Assembly (NCBI RefSeq): GCF_028768465.1
Contig: NZ_CP118225.1
Span: forward strand, 1,531,001 to 1,595,000
Direction: 5' to 3'
From: Rhodopirellula sp. P2
GTDB lineage: Bacteria > Planctomycetota > Planctomycetia > Pirellulales > Pirellulaceae
Length of the DNA stretch: 64,000 bases
Made by a program: the position numbers and the translations under genes. Below, piece after piece: positions 35,169 to 45,009 of this stretch. Positions within the stretch are counted from its first letter, which is position 1, and each line of letters starts with the position of its first letter. A model generated the notes under the pieces. It was given only the letters and a program-made list of their open reading frames with translations, was not told where the DNA came from and ran no database searches.

Positions 35169-36203
35169 ATGGTCACACCGCCTCCCAGAGACAATCCCGA
35201 AGGTTCGGACATCGAAACTGCGGAGGCGTTGATTCAGAGCGTTGCCCAGGTCAAAGAGCAGGTCGGCCGAGTGGTGGTCGGTCAGAGCGAGGTGATTGAG
35301 CAATTGCTGATCGCGATTTTGGCACGCGGTCATTGTTTGCTGGAGGGTGTGCCGGGGTTAGCCAAGACGTTGATGGTTCGGACCTTGGCCAGTTCGATGA
35401 GTCTGGATTTTCGTCGCATTCAGTTCACGCCTGACCTGATGCCGGGCGATATCACCGGCACGGACATCATTCAAGAGGATCACGAAACCGGGCGTCGAGA
35501 GATGCTGTTTCGGCCCGGCCCCGTGTTCACGCAAATGTTGTTGGCCGACGAGATCAACCGGACGCCGCCCAAGACTCAGGCGGCGCTGTTGGAGGCCATG
35601 CAGGAGCACGAGGTCACAGCGGGCGGCAAAACCTATGCTCTCAAAGAACCCTTCTTTGTGCTCGCGACGCAAAACCCGATCGAGCAGGAGGGGACTTACC
35701 CGCTTCCAGAGGCTCAGCGGGATCGGTTCTTGTTTCATGTCGTCGTTGGCTATCCCTCTCGCGATCAAGAGTCCGAGATCGTTGAGCGAACCACATCGGG
35801 TGATCTGGCGGATGTTCAGCCTGTCGTTAGCGGTGAAGACATTTGCAAGTTTCAATCCGTTGTCCGCCGGGTTCCCTTGCCGGAGCACGTCAAGAACTGG
35901 GTGATCGACGCTGTTCGGGCGGCACGCCCCAGCGAGCCCGACGCAAAGGGTTGGGTGAAAGAGTGGATCCAGTGGGGGCCTGGTCCACGCGCCAGTCAGC
36001 AGTTGGTGCTGGCTTCCAAGGCACGTGCGTTGTTGCACGGTCGCACACATGTGACGCTTGAAGACGCACAGGCGCTCGCGTTGCCAGTGTTGCGTCACCG
36101 AATTGTGCCAACTTTTGCCGCCGAAGCGGATGGGATCGCGGTCGCGGATTTGGTCGAGCGTTTGGTGGCCGAACAGAGCGCCGGTGCGGCATCTGTGCTT
36201 TAA
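35169..36203 (+). CDS. MoxR family AAA+ ATPase
   Basis: 344 residues from ATG at 35169, 4 bases after the gyrB stop. Walker A-like [15 protein letters not shown], Walker [24 protein letters not shown], sensor 1 [25 protein letters not shown] (cut here only by eye) and the lid domain with [13 protein letters not shown]. Such ATPases usually act with vWA-domain proteins to mature or insert metals; no vWA gene is adjacent on this strand, though one lies 5 kb upstream on the other. The TAA stop begins TAAGCAGCTAGGCAGG, resembling the ends of the palindromic repeats. Confidence 0.92.
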   Translation: MVTPPPRDNPEGSDIETAEALIQSVAQVKEQVGRVVVGQSEVIEQLLIAILARGHCLLEGVPGLAKTLMVRTLASSMSLDFRRIQFTPDLMPGDITGTDIIQEDHETGRREMLFRPGPVFTQMLLADEINRTPPKTQAALLEAMQEHEVTAGGKTYALKEPFFVLATQNPIEQEGTYPLPEAQRDRFLFHVVVGYPSRDQESEIVERTTSGDLADVQPVVSGEDICKFQSVVRRVPLPEHVKNWVIDAVRAARPSEPDAKGWVKEWIQWGPGPRASQQLVLASKARALLHGRTHVTLEDAQALALPVLRHRIVPTFAAEADGIAVADLVERLVAEQSAGAASVL

Positions 36204-36317
36204 GCAGCTAGGCAGGAATGAGGGGGGTGAATCCCGTGATCCGCTTGCGTACCTGCTTCACATCGTCCATCAGAGGGTCAATGGTGACGGCTTTTCGACT
36301 CAGTCCTCAACAACGTT

Positions 36318-36424
36318 TCAACGCGTAGGATGGGCACTCTTGCCCGTCAGGGTCGGCCAAGACTACCAATCACAACCCGACGCGTGAGCGAGGGACGCCC
36401 CAAACTCCCACGACGGCCCCCTCC
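36318..36424. repeat. Dispersed intergenic repeat, copy B
   Basis: Inverted counterpart of 8086-8191, with matching TCAACGCGTAGGATGG, GTCGGCCAAGACTACC and ACTCCCACGACGGCCCC. It lies in the gap between moxR and pheA. The whole gap 36204-36624 contains no gene. Confidence 0.75.
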
Positions 36425-36554
36425 CTCGCGTACGCCTGAACGGCGTCGCTCGACCTCCCCCAAAACTTCGTTTCGGGAGAGGTTCTCAAATGCTGAACCC
36501 ACCTAAAACGCGGCCTCGATCAACGGCACGACCTCTGACGGGCAAGAGTGCCCA
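36331..36554. repeat. Unit bounded by 20-bp perfect inverted repeats
   Basis: TGGGCACTCTTGCCCGTCAG (36331-36350) and its exact complement (36535-36554) flank 184 bases without coding capacity. Each arm also folds on its own (GGGCA-CTCT-TGCCC). It could be a MITE-like element or a pair of REP-type palindromes; no target duplication was identified. Confidence 0.6.
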
Positions 36555-36624
36555 CTCTCCATGCGTGAAAGCGTCGTTGACGACTCAATCGACAAGCCGT
36601 CGCGCTGCGGGTTGTGAATTTCGC

Positions 36625-37704
36625 TCAGCTCTCAGCTCGCGCCGCACGGCGGTAGCTTCCCAGCACGTGTGTGTGATGCGTCGCGGATTTCAGGTGTTCG
36701 ATCGCTTTGGCAACGGCGGGATCCTCGCGATGGCCTGGGAATTCGACGACAAAGAAGTACTCGTTTGGTGTGCCCGGCTGAGGAAATGATTCGATCCAGG
36801 TCAGGTTGAGCTCATGTTGCTTGAAGATCCCCATTGCGTCGGCCAGTGTGCCGGGCTGGTGGGCGACCTGGAACAAGAGGGTTGTTTTGTCGTTTCCAGT
36901 GGCGGCGGGTTGGTCGTGTCCGAGGACCGCAAAGCGGGTGATGTTGTCACGATTGTCTTCGATGTTTGCGCCGATGACCCGCAGTCCGTGCCGGCGTCCG
37001 GCCGCTTCGCTGGCGATCGCGGCGACTCCGGGCTGAGTGACAGCCAATTTGGCGGCGGCAGCCGTCGAGCTGCATTCGATCAGCTTGGCGTTGGGCAAAT
37101 GATTGGCCAGCCAGACGCGGCACTGTGAGATTGCCTGCGGTTTACTGTGGACTTCGGTGATTGCGTCACGATCGCACATCGCCAGCAGTTGGTGGTGAAT
37201 GGCGAGTTGGACTTCGCCGGTGATCGAGACTTTGCCTTTGGAGAGCCGGCCAAAGGTGTCGACCACGCGGCCATCGGTGCTGTTCTCAATCGGGGCGATT
37301 CCGCCAGCGCAGTCGCCTCGCTCAACCGCGTCAAAGACCGCGCCGATGGATGGGACAGGCAACAGATTGGCTGCCTCACCAAAGTAAGCCAGTGCTGCGA
37401 GATGGCTGTAGCTGTCTGGTGGTCCAAGGAAGGCGAAGTTGCCAGAGCGGGTGGCGCGCCAGCAGGCGGAGGCGACGTGCCGCAGGACACTGCGTTGATC
37501 CTCGGGGCAGACCGTGGCATTCCCAGTAACTTCGTTCGCTTCATTTTGGTTGACGAGGCGGTCGATCGACGCCAGGGTGCCGGCCCAATCGGATTCGGCG
37601 TTTGACGCTGATTTGTGGGCCATCACCCGGCAGCGTTCACGCAGCAGTTCCAGAATTTGGGTGTCGATGGATTCGATTGTGTCGCGTGGTTCAGGTGAGC
37701 TCAT
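36625..37704 (-). CDS. pheA: Bifunctional chorismate mutase / prephenate dehydratase
   Basis: 359 residues from ATG at 37704 (the upstream TTG at 37752 would run into the regulatory repeats). Residues 8-90 are an AroQ-type chorismate mutase (IDTQILELLRERCRVM). From about 95 the prephenate dehydratase: FLGPPDSYSHLAALAYF, GGIAPIENSTDGRV and NITRFAVLG. An ACT regulatory domain follows at about 270-345 (LLFQVAHQPGTLADAMGIF, LTWIESFPQPG). It converts chorismate to phenylpyruvate; feedback inhibition by phenylalanine through the ACT domain is the family rule. Divergent from dnaK. Confidence 0.93.
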   Translation of the reverse strand: MSSPEPRDTIESIDTQILELLRERCRVMAHKSASNAESDWAGTLASIDRLVNQNEANEVTGNATVCPEDQRSVLRHVASACWRATRSGNFAFLGPPDSYSHLAALAYFGEAANLLPVPSIGAVFDAVERGDCAGGIAPIENSTDGRVVDTFGRLSKGKVSITGEVQLAIHHQLLAMCDRDAITEVHSKPQAISQCRVWLANHLPNAKLIECSSTAAAAKLAVTQPGVAAIASEAAGRRHGLRVIGANIEDNRDNITRFAVLGHDQPAATGNDKTTLLFQVAHQPGTLADAMGIFKQHELNLTWIESFPQPGTPNEYFFVVEFPGHREDPAVAKAIEHLKSATHHTHVLGSYRRAARAES

Positions 37705-37740
37705 GGGATCTGTCTTTCGAGCGTGTGCGAAAGGTGACTG

Positions 37741-37880
37741 CCGTTTTGGCAAGGCAGCATTGTGGCACAGAGCACGGATTTAGGAGGGCTGCCAAAACGG
37801 AAGGAAATGTTTTTTTTACAGCGGGCAAGTCGGTTTTTCGTCGGCGAAACAGGTGTTTTTCAAGTGTTGTCGTTTTGGCA
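37741..37880. promoter_or_regulatory. Three CGTTTTGGCA motifs upstream of dnaK
   Basis: CCGTTTTGGCA (37741-37751) and its exact complement TGCCAAAACGG (37790-37800) form an 11-bp inverted repeat 38 bases apart; a third CGTTTTGGCA lies at 37871-37880. The spacing, 20 to 160 bases upstream of the -24/-12 promoter, fits binding sites for a sigma-54 activator or another dnaK/pheA regulator. Confidence 0.5.
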
Positions 37881-37901
37881 AGTGAGGCGTGTGGAGGTGT
37901 C

Positions 37902-37916
37902 TGGCACAGATCTTGC
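37902..37916 (+). promoter_or_regulatory. Sigma-54 (-24/-12) promoter of dnaK
   Basis: TGGCACAGATCTTGC matches TGGCAC-N5-TTGC, with exactly 10 bases between the invariant GG and GC. Transcription would begin near 37928, leaving a 115-base leader before the dnaK ATG. No CIRCE element was found in the gap. Confidence 0.6.
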
Positions 37917-38043
37917 CATATCTGACGATCGAACCAAAAGGCTGACGAAATGGACCGCCCAGGTGCCGCGGTCGGCCCGGCGAAACCCAGACTCATATCA
38001 TTTGACACCCACTCACCCGCTCGGACACAGGAGTTCACGCATC

Positions 38044-39981
38044 ATGGCACAAGGCGAAAAAATCATCGGCATCGACCTCGGGACCACCAACAGCGTGGTC
38101 GCGATCATGGAGGGCAGCGAGCCCAAAGTGATTCCCAACGCGGAGGGAAACCGGCTGACTCCGAGTGTGGTCGCGTTCACTGACAAGCAAGAAACCATCG
38201 TCGGCGAACCTGCTCGACGTCAAGCCGTCACCAACCCGAAACGCACCGTTTACTCGGCCAAACGTTTCATGGGGCGTCGTCACAATGAAGTTCAGTCGGA
38301 AGAAAAGATGGTGCCTTACGGCGTCACCGGCGGGCCTGGCGATTACGTCAAGATTCAGGTTGGCGACAGTGAATACACGCCACAGGAAATCTCCGCCAAG
38401 ATCCTTCGCAAGTTGAAGGAATCAGCGGAGTCCTACTTGGGACACAAAGTCAACAAGGCGGTCATCACCGTTCCTGCTTACTTCAACGACGCCCAGCGAC
38501 AAGCGACCAAGGACGCTGGCCAAATCGCCGGTTTGGAAGTCGCTCGGATCATCAACGAGCCAACCGCTGCTGCACTGGCATACGGTTTGGACAAGAAGAA
38601 GGATGAAAGCATCATCGTCTTCGACTTGGGCGGTGGTACGTTCGATGTCTCCGTTCTAGAAGTTGCCGACAGTGGTGACGAAGATCAAGAGAGTCGCGTG
38701 TTCCAAGTGATCAGCACATCGGGTGACACTCACCTCGGTGGGGATGACTTCGACGAAGCGTTGATCAACTACGTCGCCAGCGAATTCCAAAAGGAAAACG
38801 CGATCGATCTTCGCAACGATGCCATGGCTTTGCAGCGGTTGCAGGAAGCTTGCGAAAAGGCCAAGAAAGAGCTCAGCACATTGCCTGAGACCGACATCAA
38901 CTTGCCCTTCATCACGATGGATGCCTCGGGACCGAAGCACCTGACGATGAAGATCACTCGATCCAAGTTTGAAGAGTTGATCGATGCGTTGGTGGAACGT
39001 TGCCGCGGTCCAGTTCTGCAAGCGTTGAAAGACGCTGGCATGGACCCCAAGGACATTGACGAAGTCGTGTTGGTCGGTGGTAGCACACGTGTGCCCAAGG
39101 TTCGCGAAGTTGTCAAAAGCATCTTCGGGAAAGACCCTCACCAAGGCGTCAACCCTGACGAAGTGGTTGCGGTGGGTGCCGCGATCCAGGGCAGTGTTTT
39201 GGCCGGTGACCGCAACGATGTGTTGCTGCTCGACGTGACCCCCCTGACGCTCGGGATCGAAACCGAAGGTGGCGTGATGACCGCCTTGGTCGAACGCAAC
39301 ACCACGATCCCAGCCGAGAAGAAGAACGTCTTCAGCACAGCGGCTGACAATCAAACGGCAGTGACCGTTCGCGTTTTCCAAGGGGAACGCAAGATGGCCA
39401 ATGCCAACCGGTTGCTGGCTGAGTTCAACCTGGAAGACATTCCCGCCTCCCCGCGTGGCGTGCCGCAAATCGAAGTGAAGTTTGACATCGATCAAAACGG
39501 CATTCTGAGCGTTTCGGCCAAGGAATTGAAAACAGGGAAGGAGGCCAACGTCGAAATCAAAGACAGTGGCGCGTTGTCTGACAGTGACATCGAGCAAATG
39601 CAGAAGGACGCGGAAGCCAATGCTGAAGAAGACAAACGGCAGTTCGAATTGGTGGAAGCACGCAACAAGGTCAATCAGCAGGTCTACCAACTTGAGAAGT
39701 TGATGGGCGAGAACGATGACAAGTTGTCCGATGATGACAAGGCTCCAATGAACGCTGCGATTGAGAAGGTCAAGAAAGCCGCTGAAGGCGATGACTTGGC
39801 TGAGATCAAGGCTGCCTCAGACGAACTGGAAGCTGCCTCGCAAGCATTCAGCAAGGTCTTGTACGAAAAGACGGATGCCGCTGGCGAAGCGGGAGCGGAT
39901 GCGGCGGGTGCCGCTGGCGCAACTGCGGGCGGTGGCGATGACGACGACGCGATCGACGCGGAGTTCGAAGTCAAAGAGTGA
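38044..39981 (+). CDS. dnaK: Chaperone DnaK (Hsp70)
   Basis: 645 residues from ATG at 38044. ATPase domain with [51 protein letters not shown] and [12 protein letters not shown]; the interdomain linker [15 protein letters not shown]; the substrate-binding domain with helical lid; and an Ala/Gly-rich, acidic C-terminal tail ending DAEFEVKE. It folds and rescues cytosolic proteins with DnaJ and GrpE, neither of which is in the window; clpB follows, so the two disaggregation partners sit together. Preceded by a sigma-54-type promoter, followed by a strong terminator, so it is a single-gene transcript. Confidence 0.96.
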   Translation: MAQGEKIIGIDLGTTNSVVAIMEGSEPKVIPNAEGNRLTPSVVAFTDKQETIVGEPARRQAVTNPKRTVYSAKRFMGRRHNEVQSEEKMVPYGVTGGPGDYVKIQVGDSEYTPQEISAKILRKLKESAESYLGHKVNKAVITVPAYFNDAQRQATKDAGQIAGLEVARIINEPTAAALAYGLDKKKDESIIVFDLGGGTFDVSVLEVADSGDEDQESRVFQVISTSGDTHLGGDDFDEALINYVASEFQKENAIDLRNDAMALQRLQEACEKAKKELSTLPETDINLPFITMDASGPKHLTMKITRSKFEELIDALVERCRGPVLQALKDAGMDPKDIDEVVLVGGSTRVPKVREVVKSIFGKDPHQGVNPDEVVAVGAAIQGSVLAGDRNDVLLLDVTPLTLGIETEGGVMTALVERNTTIPAEKKNVFSTAADNQTAVTVRVFQGERKMANANRLLAEFNLEDIPASPRGVPQIEVKFDIDQNGILSVSAKELKTGKEANVEIKDSGALSDSDIEQMQKDAEANAEEDKRQFELVEARNKVNQQVYQLEKLMGENDDKLSDDDKAPMNAAIEKVKKAAEGDDLAEIKAASDELEAASQAFSKVLYEKTDAAGEAGADAAGAAGATAGGGDDDDAIDAEFEVKE

Positions 39982-40038
39982 CCCAACCGATGTGAGTCGG
40001 ATGGTTCCATCCTTTCGGCTCGCACGTTTTTGATAACG

Positions 40039-40087
40039 GCGAGTCTCGCTCGGCTGCATCGCAGCCGAGCGGGCGCTCGCTTTTTTT
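40039..40087 (+). terminator. Rho-independent terminator of dnaK
   Basis: Perfect 11-bp stem CGCTCGGCTGC-ATC-GCAGCCGAGCG, extended by an outer GCGAG/CTCGC (40039-40043, 40076-40080), followed by seven T. Confidence 0.88.
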
Positions 40088-40207
40088 ATGTCTGTTCATT
40101 TTGTCCTTGGCGATGCCGTTCGGCGCGGGAATTGTATTGCTGGTCCTCTCGATTGATTCCGCGTCCCACCCCCTTGTCCCACCCTCCTACTCTGCCTGGA
40201 GATTCTG

Positions 40208-42853
40208 ATGGCCTTTCGAATCGACAAACTCACAACTCAAGCTCAAAACGTGGTCGCTGAGGCGCAAGCCCAGGCCACTTCCGCCGGCAATGCCGAGATT
40301 GATCCACTGCATGTTCTTTCCGCAGCGGTGAACCAGCGAGATGGAATCACAACGCCATTGCTGGAAAAGATCAACGTGGACGTTTCCAAACTGAAGTCGT
40401 TGCTGGTGAGCGAATTGGAAAAGCTTCCCAACGCATCCGGCATGGGCCAGGCACGTGTGTCGGCGAAACTGCAAGCGGCGCTCGAAGCCTCGGCGACTTC
40501 CGCTGAATCGTTGAAGGACGAGTACGTCAGCACCGAGCATCTGCTCGTCGGTTTGGCTCGCACCGACAACAAGGCCAAGAACCTGTTGTCGTTGTTGGGC
40601 GTTTCGGAAAACGATCTGCTCACAGCGATGAGCCAGATTCGTGGTTCGGCTCGTGTGACAGATCCCAACGCGGAATCGACGTATCAAGCCCTTGAGAAAT
40701 TCGGCATCGACCTGACCCAGTTGGCTCAGAGTGGCAAGTTGGACCCTGTCATTGGACGCGACAACGAGATCCGTCGTGTGATTCAGGTTCTCTCGCGTCG
40801 CACCAAGAACAACCCTGTGCTGATTGGCCAACCGGGCGTGGGGAAAACGGCGATCGCAGAAGGATTGGCCCTCCGCATCTTTGAAGGCGATGTGCCGCAA
40901 AGCTTGAAAGGCAAGAAGGTGGTTTCCCTGGACATGGGGTCCTTGGTCGCCGGAGCCAAGTTCCGCGGTGACTTCGAAGAACGATTGAAATCGGTGCTTC
41001 GAGAAGTCAAGGATTCCGATGGCAAGGTGATTCTGTTCATCGACGAATTGCACTTGGTCGTCGGTGCTGGCAATGCCGAAGGTTCAGCCGACGCAGCAAA
41101 CTTGCTCAAGCCCGAGTTGGCACGCGGAGCGCTGCGTTGTATCGGTGCCACGACGTTGGATGAGTATCGACAGCACATCGAAAAGGACGCCGCGCTGGAG
41201 CGGCGGTTCCAGCCTGTGTTTGTGGGCGAGCCCAATGTGGAAGACACCGTCGCGATTCTGCGAGGGCTGAAGCCTCGTTATGAATCGCACCACGGTGTTC
41301 GGATCACAGACAGTGCGTTGGTTGCCGCCGCCAATCTATCGGATCGTTACATCGCGGATCGATTCCTGCCGGACAAAGCGATCGACTTGATCGACGAAGC
41401 CGCCAGTCGTTTGGCGATGGAGAAGGAAAGTGTGCCTGAACCGATCGATCGTTTGCAGCGACGCCTTCGCCAATTGGAACTGGTTCACCGTCAGTTGGTG
41501 GACGAGCAAGAGGCTTCTGCGGTCGAAAAACGCGTCGATGTGGAAGCAGAGATGGAAGCCGCCAAGGCGGAGTTGGCCAGTTTGAAAGAACAGTGGGAAA
41601 CCGAGAAGATGGGCTTGGACGATGTCCAGTCCGTTCGCCAAGAAGTCGATCAGTTGCAGCATCGTTTTGCGCAGTTGGATGCGGAAGCCAAAGAGAAGCA
41701 ACTCCGAGGTGAGAGTCCCGAAGACGCCTACAGTGAGATGTTGCAGGTGCAGTCGCGGCTTCGTGAGTTGCAGGCTCGAATTGATGAGGCTGAAAAACGC
41801 GATGAGTCAGCGCAAGAAGAAAGCGACGGTCCTGTGGACGAAAAACGTCGTCTGCTTCGCAAGGAGGTGACAGAGGAAGAGATCGCTGAGGTTGTCAGCA
41901 CGTGGACCGGCGTTCCCGTCACTCGCATGATGGAAACCGAGCGGGCCAAGTTGTTGGTGATGGAAGAGCGATTGCATCAACGTGTGGTTGGCCAGGATGA
42001 AGCGGTCACCGCCGTGTCGGACGCGGTCCGTCGCAGTCGCAGTGGTTTGCAAGACCCCAATCGTCCGATTGGATCGTTCCTGTTCTTGGGCCCCACTGGT
42101 GTCGGGAAAACGGAGCTTTGCAAGGCGTTGGCAGAAGTCATGTTCGATGACGATTCCGCAATGGTTCGGATCGACATGAGTGAGTTCATGGAACGGCACA
42201 GTGTCTCTCGTTTGATCGGTGCCCCTCCCGGTTATGTTGGCTACGAAGAGGGTGGCAAATTGACCGAGGCTGTGCGGCGGCGTCCGTACGCGGTGATCTT
42301 GCTCGATGAGATGGAGAAGGCTCACCCGGACGTCTTCAATATCTTGTTGCAGGTGCTCGACGATGGACGACTGACGGACGGGCAAGGCCGAACGGTGAAC
42401 TTCACCAACACGGTGGTTGTGATGACCAGCAATGTTGGCAGCCAAGTGATCCAACGGGTCACGGAGGAAGGCGGCGGCGAAGACGAAATGCGTGCGGCGG
42501 TCGAGGAAGCCTTGAAGGCCAGGTTCTTGCCGGAGTTCCTCAACCGGATCGACGACACGGTGATCTTTCATCCGTTGCAACAAACACAAATTCGACGGAT
42601 TGTGGAGTTGCAACTCGAGGAGCTTCGGACGCGACTGGCAGCCAACAGTTTGTCGGTCGAGATTTCGGAAGCCGCGATCGATCAGATCGCGGAAGTGGGA
42701 TACGACCCCGCCTATGGCGCACGCCCTCTCAAGCGTGTGATCCAGCGCGAGATCCAAAACCCGCTTGCATCCGCGATCTTGAAGAACAGTTATCCGGAGG
42801 GGACGGTGATCAAGATCGATCACAATGGCGACGGATTTGTGTTCTCGAGCTGA
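40208..42853 (+). CDS. clpB: ATP-dependent disaggregase ClpB
   Basis: 881 residues, ATG at 40208 with GGAG upstream. N domain (two Clp-N repeats, residues 1-150), AAA+ 1 with [15 protein letters not shown] and [13 protein letters not shown], a long middle coiled coil (about 400-530, rich in Glu/Lys/Gln), AAA+ 2 with [41 protein letters not shown] and [13 protein letters not shown], then the C-terminal small domain. The middle domain marks ClpB rather than ClpA/ClpC. It works with DnaK to pull aggregated proteins apart. Next to dnaK but with its own leader after dnaK's terminator; no separate heat-shock promoter was recognised. Confidence 0.95.
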   Translation: MAFRIDKLTTQAQNVVAEAQAQATSAGNAEIDPLHVLSAAVNQRDGITTPLLEKINVDVSKLKSLLVSELEKLPNASGMGQARVSAKLQAALEASATSAESLKDEYVSTEHLLVGLARTDNKAKNLLSLLGVSENDLLTAMSQIRGSARVTDPNAESTYQALEKFGIDLTQLAQSGKLDPVIGRDNEIRRVIQVLSRRTKNNPVLIGQPGVGKTAIAEGLALRIFEGDVPQSLKGKKVVSLDMGSLVAGAKFRGDFEERLKSVLREVKDSDGKVILFIDELHLVVGAGNAEGSADAANLLKPELARGALRCIGATTLDEYRQHIEKDAALERRFQPVFVGEPNVEDTVAILRGLKPRYESHHGVRITDSALVAAANLSDRYIADRFLPDKAIDLIDEAASRLAMEKESVPEPIDRLQRRLRQLELVHRQLVDEQEASAVEKRVDVEAEMEAAKAELASLKEQWETEKMGLDDVQSVRQEVDQLQHRFAQLDAEAKEKQLRGESPEDAYSEMLQVQSRLRELQARIDEAEKRDESAQEESDGPVDEKRRLLRKEVTEEEIAEVVSTWTGVPVTRMMETERAKLLVMEERLHQRVVGQDEAVTAVSDAVRRSRSGLQDPNRPIGSFLFLGPTGVGKTELCKALAEVMFDDDSAMVRIDMSEFMERHSVSRLIGAPPGYVGYEEGGKLTEAVRRRPYAVILLDEMEKAHPDVFNILLQVLDDGRLTDGQGRTVNFTNTVVVMTSNVGSQVIQRVTEEGGGEDEMRAAVEEALKARFLPEFLNRIDDTVIFHPLQQTQIRRIVELQLEELRTRLAANSLSVEISEAAIDQIAEVGYDPAYGARPLKRVIQREIQNPLASAILKNSYPEGTVIKIDHNGDGFVFSS

Positions 42854-42873
42854 GTCGCTGCAGGAGGGCCACA

Positions 42874-42895
42874 GGGGCCGGTTTCGATCGGCCCC
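42874..42895 (+). terminator. Probable terminator hairpin after clpB
   Basis: GGGGCCG (42874-42880) pairs perfectly with CGGCCCC (42889-42895) over an 8-base loop, 20 bases after the clpB stop. There is no clear T-tract, so it may act as a 3' stabiliser rather than a classic terminator. Confidence 0.5.
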
Positions 42896-43120
42896 GTTCG
42901 CATGGCTAGCAAAGCGGGCTGAATTGTTGCCTGGGCAGGGTGGATTTGTTGTTTCGCGTCCCGAGTCCTGCGACAATCACGGGGCCGATGGTCCGTCGAA
43001 TGTCCAGTCAACGCTCCCATGAGATCTTGGGGCGGGGACCGGAGCAGTTTGGACATTGGTTGTTGAGTTTCGTTACGATGAGCTCACTTTGTCCCCCGTC
43101 CTCATGAGAGATTGTCCCTG

Positions 43121-43669
43121 ATGTTGCAACGTTTTGCCTTGCTGTTGACGCTGGTTTGCGCTTCTTCCGTGGTTGTTTCCGCCGCGGAACAGCCCGCATT
43201 TGATGCTGAAAAATCGAAGCTCTCTTTCACTGGTTCCAAGCCGGATGGCAAGCATGATGGTGGCTTCAAGAAGTTCACCGCTGATGTGACTTTGAATGTG
43301 GAGGAACCCAACAAGGGCTCGCTCAAGATTGAAATCGATGCGACGAGTCTTTGGTCCGACGCTGACAAGCTGACCAATCACCTGAAGAATCCTGACTTCT
43401 TTGACGTTCGGAAATACCCCAAAATCACGTTCGAATCGACCAAGATTGAGCATGACCCTTCTCAAGACAAAGTGAACATTGTCGGGAAGCTGACCATGCT
43501 CGGCAAAACGGTCGAAGTCACGATTCCTTCGATGCCAAAGCTGACCGAAGACATGTTGGTCTTGGCCGCGAACTTTGACATTGATCGAACCAAGTGGGGC
43601 ATGAACTACGGCAAGGGCAAGATTGACGACAAGGTTGCCATTCAAGCTCTCTTGGTCTTCAAGCGATAA
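43121..43669 (+). CDS. YceI family periplasmic protein
   Basis: 182 residues from ATG at 43121, with a signal peptide (ALLLTLVCASSVVVSA). The lipocalin-like YceI barrel is visible: FDAEKSKLSFTGSK, IEIDATSLWSDADKLTNHLK, FFDVRKYPKITFESTKIE, and VGKLTMLGKTVEVTIP. Members bind isoprenoid-like or other hydrophobic ligands in the periplasm; the ligand here is unknown. Followed after 4 bases by the membrane protein gene, so probably co-expressed. Confidence 0.92.
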   Translation: MLQRFALLLTLVCASSVVVSAAEQPAFDAEKSKLSFTGSKPDGKHDGGFKKFTADVTLNVEEPNKGSLKIEIDATSLWSDADKLTNHLKNPDFFDVRKYPKITFESTKIEHDPSQDKVNIVGKLTMLGKTVEVTIPSMPKLTEDMLVLAANFDIDRTKWGMNYGKGKIDDKVAIQALLVFKR

Positions 43670-43673
43670 GACC

Positions 43674-44579
43674 GTGGAAATACAAATTCTACTTTGGTGT
43701 GTGATAACGCCAGCGATCTTGTCGCTGGCGTTTGTTGTAGGTGCTTGGGCAATTCTGCGATCCGAGTCGAGCGTTTGGACGCGACCGCTGCCAGCCGTGC
43801 TCGCTGCAACGGGTTGGTTTGTCGCGGTCAGTGCCTGCATGTATGCAAGGCAAGAACTGGATTGGTCGGCCCTCGAGGCTTGGCAAATCGTGTTGGCGCC
43901 GGTCTTCGTTTCGTCGCTGCTGCTTGCGGGGTGTTCTTGGGTACCTGCAAAAGATCCATCCATCGACGCCAAGAATCACTTTGGAACGTGGTGGTTGATC
44001 GCGGGATTGGGATCGGTCGCCACGGCGATGTGGACCATGCCAACTGGTGATGGGTGGACCGATATGTTGCCACTTCATCGTCCTTGGATGGCATCTGTTG
44101 CCGGGGCCACCTTGATCAATATTTGGTCGTTGGATCGAATGCGACGAAGTGGTGCAGCGACATGGGTTCTGTGGGTTGCTTTGTCTGGCTTGGTCGCACC
44201 CACGTTGTTGGCCGCCAGTGCTTACGGTGGACTAGCGGAGTGGATGGTGAGCGCTCTGGTGGCGACGTTGGTCGTTGCCATCGCAGCGACATGGTCGCCG
44301 GATTTGCATCTCGAGCGGATGTTTCCCGCGGTTCTGTTGTTGGCGGCGAGCACCACAGCGACCGGTCGCTTTTACACCTATGAAGAGCATCCCGCTTGGC
44401 TCTACGGATTGATCCTGCTGTTGCCGACGTGCGTCTCGATCCCGGACGTTTGGCTGCAGGGCAAATCGACGTTCCTTCGTGTCTGCACTGCCGCCTTGAT
44501 CGCGGTCATCCTGCTCGGCGTCATTGGATGGTTCTTGCTTGGCGACACGATGTTTGGAGAGCCAACGGAGGACTGGTGA
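43674..44579 (+). CDS. Polytopic membrane protein of unknown function
   Basis: 301 residues from GTG at 43674. Eight or nine hydrophobic segments can be counted (e.g. LLWCVITPAILSLAFVVGAWAI, WIVLAPVF-like stretches, AATWVLWVALSGLVAPTLLAASA, ALIAVILLGVIGWFLLG). No catalytic motif or family recognised. It follows the YceI gene almost directly, and YceI proteins are often linked to small membrane partners such as cytochrome b561-type proteins, but no heme-ligand pattern typical of those is obvious here. Confidence 0.7.
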   Translation: MEIQILLWCVITPAILSLAFVVGAWAILRSESSVWTRPLPAVLAATGWFVAVSACMYARQELDWSALEAWQIVLAPVFVSSLLLAGCSWVPAKDPSIDAKNHFGTWWLIAGLGSVATAMWTMPTGDGWTDMLPLHRPWMASVAGATLINIWSLDRMRRSGAATWVLWVALSGLVAPTLLAASAYGGLAEWMVSALVATLVVAIAATWSPDLHLERMFPAVLLLAASTTATGRFYTYEEHPAWLYGLILLLPTCVSIPDVWLQGKSTFLRVCTAALIAVILLGVIGWFLLGDTMFGEPTEDW

Positions 44580-44687
44580 GCGGAGCGGCGCAGGGGAGCG
44601 TCTGGGCAAGTGCTAAGACAAGTCACCAGCTTTACGAGGTTATCCGTGATGCCAGCGACTCGGGAAATTGCTTGCGGTTTGACTTTT

Positions 44688-44712
44688 GCCTGTGCTACAA
44701 TGTAACACAGGC
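44688..44712 (+). promoter_or_regulatory. Palindromic operator overlapping the parDE promoter
   Basis: GCCTGTG-CTACAATGTAA-CACAGGC, a 25-base palindrome (outer 7-bp arms, inner TACA/TGTA). TACAAT (44696-44701) can serve as the -10, with TTGCGG (44672-44677) 18 bases upstream as the -35. This is where the antitoxin would autorepress. Confidence 0.65.
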
Positions 44713-44730
44713 CGCAAAACGGAGGAAATG

Positions 44731-45000
44731 ATGCGAAAAACCATGTCCCTATCGCTGACGCCCGAACAATCATCGTTTGTCGAGTCGTGTGTTGGTACTG
44801 GCCGATTTCAGTCGGCAAGTGAAGTCGTTCGTGCTGGTCTTCGACTGCTCGCGGATCAAGAAGCGATCAGGCTTGCTGAGCTAGAGGCGGTTAAAAATCT
44901 GGTTCAAGCTGGAGCCGATTCCATTGATCGTGGTGAACTGCTTGACTCGACTGAATTCTTCACGTCTCTTCGCGAAAAGTACTCGGCTTCGGGCGGCTAA
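44731..45000 (+). CDS. ParD-type antitoxin
   Basis: 89 residues from ATG at 44731 (an ATG at 44728 lies too close to the GGAGG at 44721). The N-terminal ribbon-helix-helix is clear: KTMSLSLTPEQSSFVESCV, then GRFQSASEVVRAGLRLL, of CopG/ParD type. The C-terminal half (STEFFTSLREKY) is the likely toxin-neutralising part. Stop to toxin start is 9 bases. It probably binds the upstream palindrome and represses the operon with the toxin as co-repressor. Confidence 0.85.
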   Translation: MRKTMSLSLTPEQSSFVESCVGTGRFQSASEVVRAGLRLLADQEAIRLAELEAVKNLVQAGADSIDRGELLDSTEFFTSLREKYSASGG

Positions 45001-45009
45001 GCCATTGGC

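Noticed and set aside
32963-35212. 749-residue open frame antisense to gyrB
   Set aside because: It lies wholly opposite a canonical gyrB, has no domain, and reflects codon bias; the same holds for long antisense frames opposite the DUF4038 gene, the heme-binding protein and dnaK.
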